Shown piece by piece: positions 1 through 6,408 of a stretch of 36,807 bases of DNA. How positions within the stretch are numbered: position 1 is the first letter of the stretch; each line of letters starts with the position of its first letter. Under the pieces are notes generated by a model, which saw only the letters and a list, made by a program, of their open reading frames with translations, ran no database searches and was not told the DNA's origin. Source of the DNA: a virus; IMG/VR virus record IMGVR_UViG_3300007539_000062, positions 1 to 36,807 of that record; one strand, 5' to 3'. The translations under genes were made by a program, and so were the position numbers.

Positions 1-143
1 AGCGAGCTTGTCGAGCGAACGTCCCTAAAAACCCTGCGAGCATAGCGAGCCTAGCTAGACGCCGAACCTTAGGCTGAACCTTAGGTGAGTCGCCTAGCGA
101 CGAGAGCGAGCTTGCGAGCGGAGAAAAATTTTTTAGGGAGTAG

Positions 144-155
144 CGGTGATAGTGC
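144..155 (-). promoter_or_regulatory. GCACTATCACCG box, copy 1 (candidate phage RNA polymerase promoter core)
   Basis: The minus strand reads GCACTATCACCG, identical to 34692-34703. It contains CACTAT, the core shared by T7- and SP6-type phage promoters, in the direction of gene transcription. The upstream flanks of the two copies are similar (AGTTC), and an A/T run follows each. Only two copies exist and the usual initiating GGG is absent, so the promoter reading is an inference. Confidence 0.35.
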
Positions 156-183
156 TTATAGAACTTTTCTGAGCGTTTGACAA
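155..183 (-). promoter_or_regulatory. Putative host sigma70-type promoter
   Basis: On the minus strand TTGTCA (178-183) is followed after 17 bases by TATAAG (155-160). Transcription would run through the GC-rich leader at 1-150 and, if the genome ends are joined, into the early genes from 36641. This would correspond to the early host promoters at the left end of T7-like genomes. Confidence 0.45.
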
Positions 184-391
184 AAAACATAAGCACACAC
201 AAACACAACCGAACCCTTGAGAAAGTTCGTTGTCGTTGTTGGTTGGCTGTCGATTAGAACACAGCACAAGATTAATAGTCTGAGGCTTACCGCTTTTTCT
301 CTAGCGTTTGGCGAATGCCTAGACAACTTGATAGACAAAAAGCCCCGCCGAACATTTTCGAGCGTGCGACACGGCGACGGGGGAAAATCAC

Positions 392-400
392 GGGTATGCT
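392..400 (-). repeat. AGCATACCC nonamer, copy A
   Basis: The minus strand reads AGCATACCC, preceded by ATGTATAA as at the copy at 34483-34491. With its flank it forms an imperfect palindrome (GGGTAT at 392, ATACCC ending at 413). It is one of seven copies, all in the same orientation and all outside the genes I support. Confidence 0.6.
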
Positions 401-434
401 TATACATATACCCTCTCAGATTTTTTCACCAAAA

Positions 435-686
435 CTACTCGCATTCATCGAGTTCATCTATATCTCCATAGTATCTAGGAAACATAATAACCCAATTCAC
501 GCCCTCTCCACCAAGACCAAGTATATTATAATCAACATACTCATAAGACTCCTCTTCGGTCATACCATGTTCTTCTACATGGAAGTCTATTAGTTTGATG
601 TAGTTGTATATTAAGTAGCCATCGGAAGTAATACCTTCAATACAGGTATCTAGTCCGTCTAACTTATTTGCATCTTCTGCTAACAT
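435..686 (-). CDS. Small acidic protein of unknown function
   Basis: This is an 83-residue acidic protein (MLAEDANKLDG at the start, DIDELDE near the end) with no family I recognise. The reading frame extends upstream to a GTG at 728, but those 14 codons coincide with the hairpin of the terminator at 691-726, so I place the start at the ATG at 686. There is no clear ribosome binding site there. It is the last gene at this end, lying beyond a terminator, so it would need readthrough or a separate promoter. Its composition resembles the acidic proteins at 34828-36401. Moderately sure that it is a gene. Confidence 0.5.
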   Translation of the reverse strand: MLAEDANKLDGLDTCIEGITSDGYLIYNYIKLIDFHVEEHGMTEEESYEYVDYNILGLGGEGVNWVIMFPRYYGDIDELDECE

Positions 687-690
687 TTTT

Positions 691-726
691 AAAAAAGCCT
701 CACTCAAGAATAACCAAGAGCGAGGC
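691..726 (-). terminator. Rho-independent terminator downstream of the packaging genes
   Basis: The minus strand has a stem GCCTCGCTC / GAGTGAGGC with one mismatch and a 12-base loop, followed by TTTTTT. It follows the small genes at 792-1189 and probably ends the late transcript. Confidence 0.8.
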
Positions 727-791
727 ACAACACATATTATTATTACACCATGCTAGGCGTTAGCCCAACATTAGGTAAAGTAGATAAAGTC

Positions 792-959
792 TTACCAATG
801 TCTGTGTTCGCCTTCGTCGCTAACTAGCTTTTGAACATCATTTTTGACGAGTTTGACATCAGACTTGATTATCTTAACATCTTTTAACAACTTTCTATTG
901 TTGTCAACTTTAGTCGCCACAGAATTAACTGATTTTACTTTATTTATTGGTTGGCACAT
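792..959 (-). CDS. Small coiled-coil protein of unknown function
   Basis: This is a 55-residue open frame starting at the ATG at 959, two bases after the stop of the upstream gene. A purine-rich GAGGAAG lies about eight bases before the start, inside the end of the preceding gene, which suggests translational coupling. From about residue 8 to 46 the sequence alternates Val/Leu/Ile with Lys, Asp and Asn in a heptad-like way (KSVNSV, KLLKDVKIIKSDV, KLVKNDVQKLV), predicting a coiled coil. No function is recognised. It is read with the gene at 962-1189 and is followed by the terminator at 691-726. Confidence 0.6.
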   Translation of the reverse strand: MCQPINKVKSVNSVATKVDNNRKLLKDVKIIKSDVKLVKNDVQKLVSDEGEHRHW

Positions 960-961
960 AA

Positions 962-1189
962 TTATTCTTCCTCTTGTTCTTCATCGTCCCATACGATTTC
1001 ATATTCGCTGTCGAACTCAATCTCTTTTGAGAGTACATTTTGAGCGTGCTTTACCAAACCACTTGCAGCATACTTTGAATCGTAAGCTATTTGCGCATGA
1101 TTTGGGGCATCGGGCGAAGAGACTACAATTACGTAGTTTATCATATGTTCGCCTAATATACCTGACGCCTGTTCCAAGGGTGTTAACAT
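962..1189 (-). CDS. Small protein of unknown function after the terminase
   Basis: This 75-residue protein starts with ATG. It has a hydrophobic strand-like stretch (INYVIVVS, about residues 17-24), a segment AYDSKYAASGLVKHA in the middle and a very acidic tail ending in DDEEQEEE. I believe similar small proteins follow the terminase genes in other marine podoviruses, but no function is known to me. It lies after a repeat-rich gap of about 200 bases and directly before the small coiled-coil gene. Confidence 0.65.
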   Translation of the reverse strand: MLTPLEQASGILGEHMINYVIVVSSPDAPNHAQIAYDSKYAASGLVKHAQNVLSKEIEFDSEYEIVWDDEEQEEE

Positions 1190-1388
1190 AGTTTATAAAT
1201 TTTATTAGTTTTAATAGCATAGGGTTTACTTGGGGTTTACTTAGAGTTGTACCTAGAGTTATCTTTAAGCGCGCTCTTAGTTAAATTATCTTTAGTTTAT
1301 TATTAATAATTATAATTATAAATTAAACTTTAGCGCGCTTAGAGTTATTCCTAGTAGTATTCGCCCCTACCATATAATCCTGTCTTCT
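1190..1388. repeat. AT-rich intergenic region with direct repeats and paired AGCGCGCT palindromes
   Basis: This 199-base gap follows the large terminase gene. It contains GGGTTTACTT twice (1222-1231, 1233-1242), a 16-base near-repeat TTAGAGTT-RT-NCCTAG at 1241-1256 and 1339-1354, and the palindrome AGCGCGCT at 1268-1275 and 1332-1339, flanking an A/T-only stretch of about 45 bases. No gene is seen. The structure would suit a replication, packaging or processing site, which is an inference. Confidence 0.55.
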
Positions 1389-3059
1389 TTAAATCATTGA
1401 TAATGAACTACCTTTGCTATTGTTTGTTTTATAGTAGGCGTCCATGAACTTCTGTAGTTCTTCTTTAGCTAACATATCCTTTCTATCGAGGATGTTTTTG
1501 TTAGCATCCTGAGCCATTTGTTCTACCCAATAATTAACAGCTATGCTTAGTGCGTCTAACCTATCGTCGTGTGTTAGAGCGCCCCTAGCGGCTGTTAAGC
1601 GCGATAATTGGTATATCAACTGATACTTGAGTTGAGACTCTAAGGGATAGCCTTGAGCGCTATCGTAGTCATTACGGATAACCTTAGGGGCGATAATGAG
1701 CCTGTGTTGGTTCATTATAGGTTCTAGGGTATCAATAATACGTTTTTCCTTTTGTATACTGTGGCGTACTTCTTCTATTGTACACGGGTGTATCTTAAAG
1801 AGTATAGGCTTGAGTAGTTCTACAAACATACCGTCACCGAAGTTAGATTCAACAATAATGGTATTTACGTTGTTCTCTTTAGCCTTGTAGCAGAGGGCTT
1901 TAAGTGTTTCGTCGGAGTACCCGCCTTGGATACCGCCCGCATCAGGAACAAAAAGATTACCATTGAGCATCTTTACTACCGCATAGCCCGTTTCGTCCTT
2001 ACCGCGACCTGAGGGGTCAATAGACATAACAGAGCCTGTGTAAGGTATCATATCACCTATAAGTTGCATCGGTCTGTAGAACCTATCGCCCGTCATAGCA
2101 ACGTTAGGAATACTAGAGTCCCATTCTAAGGTAGGTGACTGCGCCCACACGAGCTTTTCAGGAGCTACCGTAGGGTCTATGTCCATAACGATAAGGTCGG
2201 ACGTTTTAAGGGGAAATCTGTCCATATCAGACAGCTTAGTGTCTAACATGAATTGCATAGCGAAACCTGAGCGTCCATAGGACACTTCACGTTCGGCTAA
2301 ATCAATATCGGAAAATCTTGTTGGTTCTGTAGATGAGCCTTTGTTTTCATCAGATACACAGAATGGGCTTATATTGCCATCGTAGGTCTTTTCATTCGTA
2401 GGGGTATCAACATACTTACAAGTCCATATACGGGTCTTGTAGCCCCTCTCAGCTAGCTTAGAATAGATTGTGTCCTCGCATTGGGGAGTACCTAAGAATA
2501 AAATCCTAGAGTCATCTTCAGGTTTAATAATAGAATCAAACTCTTTGACCTGCTCTGAGAGCTTGTCGCGCATAGCTTGAGTCTGTGAGTTGTTCGGTAC
2601 TTCTACGTCGTCAGCTACAATAATGTCTGCACGTGAACCTGTTAGTTGTGATGTGATTCCCAACGACTTAACGGATGGCGCATGGGATGCGGGGGCAAGT
2701 CCGACGTCGAATGAGATTTTTGAGAACCTTTGCTTGTCGTTTGGCTTGAGGTGTGCGAGGACAGGGAGTTCATGTATGAGTCTAAGAGTAAAAGTGCTGA
2801 AATCATCCGCTCGTGTTTTTGAAGCAGAGACGACAAGTATGTTTTTTCTAGGGTCGAGGAGCAGTTGGTGGACAACGAACGCAGAGCAAATCCAACTTTT
2901 ACCGACTCCTCTAAAGCCCTCAATAATAGCTCGTTTGTCACCTCTTTGCATATATTCTGCGATTTCATATTGTATCGGGGTTGGGTCAGGAAGATTGAGT
3001 TCTTTCCATACTATGTACAAAAAGTTTCGGAAATCCTTTAACTGTTCGGGTACTTCCAC
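1389..3059 (-). CDS. terL: Terminase large subunit (T7 gp19-like)
   Basis: This is the ATPase-nuclease motor that cuts concatemers and pumps DNA into the prohead through the portal. It has 556 residues (T7 gp19 has 586). Walker A is GFRGVGKS (residues 48-55) and Walker B IIVADDVE (146-153). The nuclease domain has SIDPSGRGKD (346-355), an acidic residue in IIVESNFGDG (about 404) and HDDRLDAL (497-504). The start is a GTG overlapping the HNH gene stop as TAGTG. The small terminase subunit and the HNH protein precede it in the same overlapping cluster. Identification is firm. Confidence 0.96.
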   Translation of the reverse strand: MEVPEQLKDFRNFLYIVWKELNLPDPTPIQYEIAEYMQRGDKRAIIEGFRGVGKSWICSAFVVHQLLLDPRKNILVVSASKTRADDFSTFTLRLIHELPVLAHLKPNDKQRFSKISFDVGLAPASHAPSVKSLGITSQLTGSRADIIVADDVEVPNNSQTQAMRDKLSEQVKEFDSIIKPEDDSRILFLGTPQCEDTIYSKLAERGYKTRIWTCKYVDTPTNEKTYDGNISPFCVSDENKGSSTEPTRFSDIDLAEREVSYGRSGFAMQFMLDTKLSDMDRFPLKTSDLIVMDIDPTVAPEKLVWAQSPTLEWDSSIPNVAMTGDRFYRPMQLIGDMIPYTGSVMSIDPSGRGKDETGYAVVKMLNGNLFVPDAGGIQGGYSDETLKALCYKAKENNVNTIIVESNFGDGMFVELLKPILFKIHPCTIEEVRHSIQKEKRIIDTLEPIMNQHRLIIAPKVIRNDYDSAQGYPLESQLKYQLIYQLSRLTAARGALTHDDRLDALSIAVNYWVEQMAQDANKNILDRKDMLAKEELQKFMDAYYKTNNSKGSSLSMI

Positions 3060-3283
3060 TATTTATTTCTTCCACGGTTTTTCTTTTTAGATTGTATTCG
3101 TAAATTCGACCTAGAGTTATTCAAAGGGTTTCTGTCCTTGTGGTCAACATCTTTTCCACGTAAAGCCTCCTTACCGTACTTTTTCACGGCGAGTTTACGA
3201 GCTTTGTTACGCCCCGCCCGTCTTTTCTTTTGTTCGGGCTTACCGTGGTACGTTCTGTATTCTTTTTTATAATCTCTAGCCAT
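3059..3283 (-). CDS. HNH-type endonuclease-like protein in the packaging cluster
   Basis: This is a 74-residue, very basic protein with the typical phage HNH core DVDHKDRNPLNNSRSNLR near residues 45-62, matching the central His-Asp and the following Asn-rich segment of HNH nucleases. The N-terminus is Lys/Arg rich. It sits between the small and large terminase genes, overlapping the first by 8 bases and the second by 1. HNH proteins next to terminases are known to assist DNA cleavage in some packaging machines, so a role in genome processing is the best inference. Homing activity is an alternative, but the overlapping arrangement argues for a resident gene. Confidence 0.8.
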   Translation of the reverse strand: MARDYKKEYRTYHGKPEQKKRRAGRNKARKLAVKKYGKEALRGKDVDHKDRNPLNNSRSNLRIQSKKKNRGRNK

Positions 3284-3506
3284 TGATTGCGCGGTCGGTT
3301 ACATCCTCGAAAGGAAGGTGTTCTACAAGTTTGAGTAAAGGGTTATCGTTCTTTATCTGAGCGTGTATACCGTTATCCTTTAGTAACTGACGTGCAGCAT
3401 TTAAATCACTAGGTGTAGCTTCTCCGCTTTCTATTCGACGTGTAAATTCGTCAATCAGTAAGCTCTGCATATTGTGCAGTTTATCTGTCTTACTAGGGTT
3501 TTCCAT
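3276..3506 (-). CDS. terS: Terminase small subunit (T7 gp18-like)
   Basis: This 76-residue protein carries the SGEATPSDLNAARQLLKDNGI signature (split here as SGEATPSDLNAARQ and LLKDNGI, about residues 32-52) that I associate with small terminase subunits of T7-like phages. It would recognise concatemeric DNA and recruit the large subunit. It overlaps the preceding membrane protein gene by 14 bases and the following HNH gene by 8, forming a tight packaging-lysis cluster as in T7. T7 gp18 is 89 residues long. Confidence 0.8.
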   Translation of the reverse strand: MENPSKTDKLHNMQSLLIDEFTRRIESGEATPSDLNAARQLLKDNGIHAQIKNDNPLLKLVEHLPFEDVTDRAING

Positions 3507-3786
3507 TTTCTAAAATATTCTCCATTTTAAGAACTCGACTTTCTAAGAACTCAAGTTTGTTATTTTGTATTATGTCGGCGGGCAGTAAGCCCTCTTTCTC
3601 CCAATCTACAATCCACGTAGAATTAGCTTCTACATCTCTAGTGACCATCTCTTGGTTGTGTTCTAACATTGTCAAACGTTCGACAATATGGAAGTAACCT
3701 GTAACAGCTACTGCTGTACCCGCTATTAAAGCAATGAGATTTCTTAGAGGTATGGTTATTGAAGTGTTATCATTAATCTGAGCCAT
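3493..3786 (-). CDS. Membrane-anchored coiled-coil protein, possible lysis accessory (spanin-like)
   Basis: This 97-residue protein has one predicted membrane segment (LIALIAGTAVAVTGYF, about residues 17-32) followed by a soluble, helical, charged region (ERLTMLEHNQEMV and KLEFLESRVLKMENIL). The anchor followed by a coiled coil, together with a position between a holin-like gene and the terminase genes, matches where T7 keeps its lysis gene 18.5 (the Rz-like inner-membrane spanin). There is no outer-membrane partner with a lipobox nearby, so the assignment is only positional. It overlaps both neighbours by 14 bases. Confidence 0.5.
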   Translation of the reverse strand: MAQINDNTSITIPLRNLIALIAGTAVAVTGYFHIVERLTMLEHNQEMVTRDVEANSTWIVDWEKEGLLPADIIQNNKLEFLESRVLKMENILENGKP

Positions 3787-3934
3787 CTTTTAGTTCCTTG
3801 ATGATTTTAATTACAAGGTAGATGAATGTTGTAAAACCTACTACGATTGCCATGAGTACGTTTACGTCCGATAATGTTAACGTCCCTATTAAACCTGTAA
3901 AGGCAACTAAGGACGGAAGATGTTGTGATTCCAT
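3773..3934 (-). CDS. Small two-helix membrane protein, putative holin
   Basis: This 53-residue protein has two hydrophobic segments (LPSLVAFTGLIGTLTL and VNVLMAIVVGFTTFIYLVI) and a short charged tail KIIKELKDGSD. The position after the tail fiber genes and before the small terminase is that of the T7 holin gene 17.5, so it is the best holin candidate here. The frame extends upstream to 4006 into the previous gene's end. I use the ATG at 3934, which gives a compact membrane protein lying 10 bases after the preceding stop. Confidence 0.5.
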   Translation of the reverse strand: MESQHLPSLVAFTGLIGTLTLSDVNVLMAIVVGFTTFIYLVIKIIKELKDGSD

Positions 3935-3944
3935 AATTTTAAAT

Positions 3945-4529
3945 TTATATTGAAACGACCCTAAATCCAAACAAACCTGAGTTCCTTTGGTTGTCAGTAT
4001 ATACAACTATATCATTACCTGTGTTCTGCCATGTATTTACGCGGATTACATCACCGACAGCTAATTTAACTATTCCATCAACCATAAGCCAAGCATTGGA
4101 GTTAAATTGAAAATAACTGTGGTTAGCTAATACATCATTACCATTTTTTTGTACTTTTACTTGAATTTGCTCACCTGTGTCAAAACCTGTAGCTATTGTC
4201 CAATAAAATCCTGCTTTTAAATACCAAAGACCCGCCCCACCGCTTTGAACTGTATATGCGTAAGTGCTAGTATTAAAACCTGAAGCTGAATCTAAACTGT
4301 CAATTATTGTATTGAATTGTAATGTTGTGTCCGTATTATGGACTACAGTTTGAGTAGTGCTTCCCTTTGCTGAAAAATAAGGAGCATTCGTTTCTCCACC
4401 ACTTACCACATTAGTCAACTGTGAACCGTCTACAGCAGGAAGTTTAGCATTGGCATCTAGTCGGACGAGTTGGTTTGCACCTGTTCCGACATCGGAAATC
4501 ATATTTGAAGTTGTTCTAGTTATTGCCAT
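3945..4529 (-). CDS. C1q/TNF-like tail tip protein, probable receptor-binding component
   Basis: This 194-residue protein has an N-terminal linker typical of phage fibers (ANQLVRLDANAKLPAVDGS, about residues 18-36). It is followed from about residue 50 by a jelly-roll of C1q/TNF type: PYFSAKGS, then LQFNTII, GLWYLKAGFYW, VKVQKNG, LMVDGIVKLAVGDVIRV and a closing SGLFGFRVVSI. Such domains trimerise at fiber ends. It follows the gp17-like fiber gene after 20 bases, so it probably forms a separate adhesin or tip. Which surface molecule it binds cannot be read from the sequence. Confidence 0.7.
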   Translation of the reverse strand: MAITRTTSNMISDVGTGANQLVRLDANAKLPAVDGSQLTNVVSGGETNAPYFSAKGSTTQTVVHNTDTTLQFNTIIDSLDSASGFNTSTYAYTVQSGGAGLWYLKAGFYWTIATGFDTGEQIQVKVQKNGNDVLANHSYFQFNSNAWLMVDGIVKLAVGDVIRVNTWQNTGNDIVVYTDNQRNSGLFGFRVVSI

Positions 4530-4549
4530 ATAAAATAAATGTTAAAAGG

Positions 4550-6406
4550 TTAGTTAGCGTTGATTTCTTCAGCAGAGAAAAAGCTCGAAGAGCCTACACC
4601 GCCTGATGAAGACCTAGTTCGGTTAAAGTAAAAATTAGCGTTAGCTTGTTCATGCACAAATCCAATCGTGTATGTTACTGCTGACATTGTATTAGGTAAA
4701 TCTATCCATGTACCTGAACAAGCATCAGGGGTTGAGTTTGAGTCAGTACCATGTGAGTTCACAAATGGGAATAAAGGAGTTGTTGGGTATGTAGCCCCGA
4801 ATGGGTTTCTCAATACAGTTGTAGTAGTTCCAATAGTTCGTGCTACTACAACACCTGCATTCCATGGATTTGTACTCCATTCCCCTGTTACGTTGAAGTC
4901 TAGCTTTATCGCTGATGATGTACTTGTTGGTGTTATAGTTAAATTATACAAACTATAAGCAGGTGAGTCGGCGACTGTACAAGTTACTAATGAATAATTC
5001 TGTGCTTGAACATATTTAAAATTTCTATAACCGTGTTTTAAGTATTCCTTAGTAACCAATGATTTGTCGTTGTTTATATCCGCTATACGTGTCTTAGGGG
5101 CGGTAATACCAACATCATAGTTAGTTCCATCAGATTGACTATTAAGACGTGTTATTTTTAAACCTTCTTGTGCAAATGTATTAGCACCTACTCTGAATCC
5201 TATATGGTCTTCACCATAATGTAGTAAATGGTCAGTCAATCCTGTGCGATACCCTTTAACACTTGCGTTAGAAAACGTACCGTCGTTATCTGCTGACGGG
5301 GCGTAGAAAAAGATTGTGTGAGCATTAACTCTCTCAGAACGTACATTAGAATCTATCCAACCCTTAGTTCCATCATTAGTTGTTACTTCTATATCAGAAT
5401 CACTTGTTGGTGCTGTACCTGATAATCCTTTGTTGATTTTCAGCTTCTTATTGTTGTTAGAATAGAATGCGATTTGTCCTGAAGCACCTGCGATTGAGTT
5501 TGGGTCTATCTCACCAAACATTCCTGTGTCTCCATCAGGATTCAATGTAAATCCTTTTTCTGAGCTATCTGTTGCGTCAGGGACACCTTGGTCTGCTCTA
5601 AATGTTTTAGCTATAACTTTTTCACTAAACGTTACATCATTATTTGAAGTGTTATGTGTGGCAGGAAAATTAATTGTAGCTGCGCCTGCAAGTGTAACAA
5701 CATTGACTACTGCTCCGTTAGGAGGGGCAGAACTAAATGTAATTGTATTAGTAGGGCTATTACTAATAGTATAATTAGCAGGGCTTTGAGTTATACCATC
5801 AAAATTTACTAGATAGGCTTTAGAGTCTAAGGCTACAGGAGTGATATTACTAAACGTAAATACTGTTGTAGTACCGTCACCTGTAAAGTTATCTTGTCCG
5901 AATGATGTTAAGTTAGTGCTTGATAAAGCAACTTGTTGGTCAACATATGACTTGTTACTTGCCTCTTGTGGATTGGCAGGTGTTGGTAAGTTAACAATCT
6001 TTCTTTGTTTTGCATCTAGTGACGTAACACCACCTACAGTAATCTCACTAATCGCACCGTCAGATATTTCAGCAGATTCTTCATTTAGGTATCTGTTGTG
6101 TTGATACGCTAAGTCTAATCGAGTAGCGGATAAACGAGAACCATCAGCAAAGTCTACTAAGTCTGTTGCTTTGTCAGATACACGTCTAATACGAACAATG
6201 TCGCCTGTTGTAGCTCCTGCTCCTACAGAACCACCAAGTTGTAAAGTAACTGTACCTGATGTTTTGTTAACTGTGTAGTCGGTGTTATAAGTTTTAGCTA
6301 CACCGTTTATTTCTACAACTACGTGTGATTCAAGTAACACAGGGAATGTAAAACTAAACGAAGTTTGATTCGATGTAGCTGTATAGTCTATGTAAGTATT
6401 AGCCAT
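4550..6406 (-). CDS. Tail fiber protein (T7 gp17-like N-terminus)
   Basis: This 618-residue fiber (T7 gp17 is 553) begins with the domain that attaches T7-type fibers to the tail: YTATSNQTSFSFTFPVL, then RIRRVSDKATDLVDFADGS and LDLAYQHNRYLNEES (about residues 8-113). A second strand-rich repeat region follows near residues 170-240, then GDTGMFGEID-type fiber repeats. The last 150 residues (from about 460) form a beta-rich ending that is probably the variable part. It lies between the internal virion protein genes and the C1q-like tip gene. Confidence 0.88.
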   Translation of the reverse strand: MANTYIDYTATSNQTSFSFTFPVLLESHVVVEINGVAKTYNTDYTVNKTSGTVTLQLGGSVGAGATTGDIVRIRRVSDKATDLVDFADGSRLSATRLDLAYQHNRYLNEESAEISDGAISEITVGGVTSLDAKQRKIVNLPTPANPQEASNKSYVDQQVALSSTNLTSFGQDNFTGDGTTTVFTFSNITPVALDSKAYLVNFDGITQSPANYTISNSPTNTITFSSAPPNGAVVNVVTLAGAATINFPATHNTSNNDVTFSEKVIAKTFRADQGVPDATDSSEKGFTLNPDGDTGMFGEIDPNSIAGASGQIAFYSNNNKKLKINKGLSGTAPTSDSDIEVTTNDGTKGWIDSNVRSERVNAHTIFFYAPSADNDGTFSNASVKGYRTGLTDHLLHYGEDHIGFRVGANTFAQEGLKITRLNSQSDGTNYDVGITAPKTRIADINNDKSLVTKEYLKHGYRNFKYVQAQNYSLVTCTVADSPAYSLYNLTITPTSTSSAIKLDFNVTGEWSTNPWNAGVVVARTIGTTTTVLRNPFGATYPTTPLFPFVNSHGTDSNSTPDACSGTWIDLPNTMSAVTYTIGFVHEQANANFYFNRTRSSSGGVGSSSFFSAEEINAN

Positions 6407-6408
6407 GA

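Larger units (their letters stand above)
1..434. other. GC-rich noncoding terminal region
   Basis: I see no convincing gene in these 434 bases. Positions 1-140 are clearly richer in G+C than the genome and dense in short repeats: GCGAGC recurs, GAACCTTAGG occurs twice (about 63 and 75), GTCGC-CTA-GCGAC can form a small hairpin near 90, and TCCCTAAAAA (22-31) is the inverse of TTTTTAGGGA (130-139). A promoter-like sequence lies at 155-183 and a nonamer repeat at 392-400. Several segments recur at 34600-34703. In a T7-like genome this is the end beyond the packaging genes, so a terminal repeat, packaging signal or early leader is expected here, but no terminal repeat is visible in the window itself. 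Confidence 0.6.

Noticed and set aside
156-407. Minus-strand frame of 83 codons in the GC-rich end
   Set aside because: It covers the promoter-like and nonamer sequences, lacks a ribosome binding site and has an unlikely, Cys- and Ser-rich composition.
844-1191. Open frame of 115 codons on the plus strand
   Set aside because: It runs opposite to two supported small genes (792-959 and 962-1189), has no start signal and no recognisable features.
1343-1392. Out-of-frame peptide (LKKTGLYGRGEYY) at the terminase end
   Set aside because: It recalls small proteins found after terminase genes in marine phages, but there is no start codon and it ends after about 17 codons.
2590-3090. Open frame of 166 codons on the plus strand
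   Set aside because: It is antisense to the conserved ATPase domain of the large terminase and has no domain of its own.
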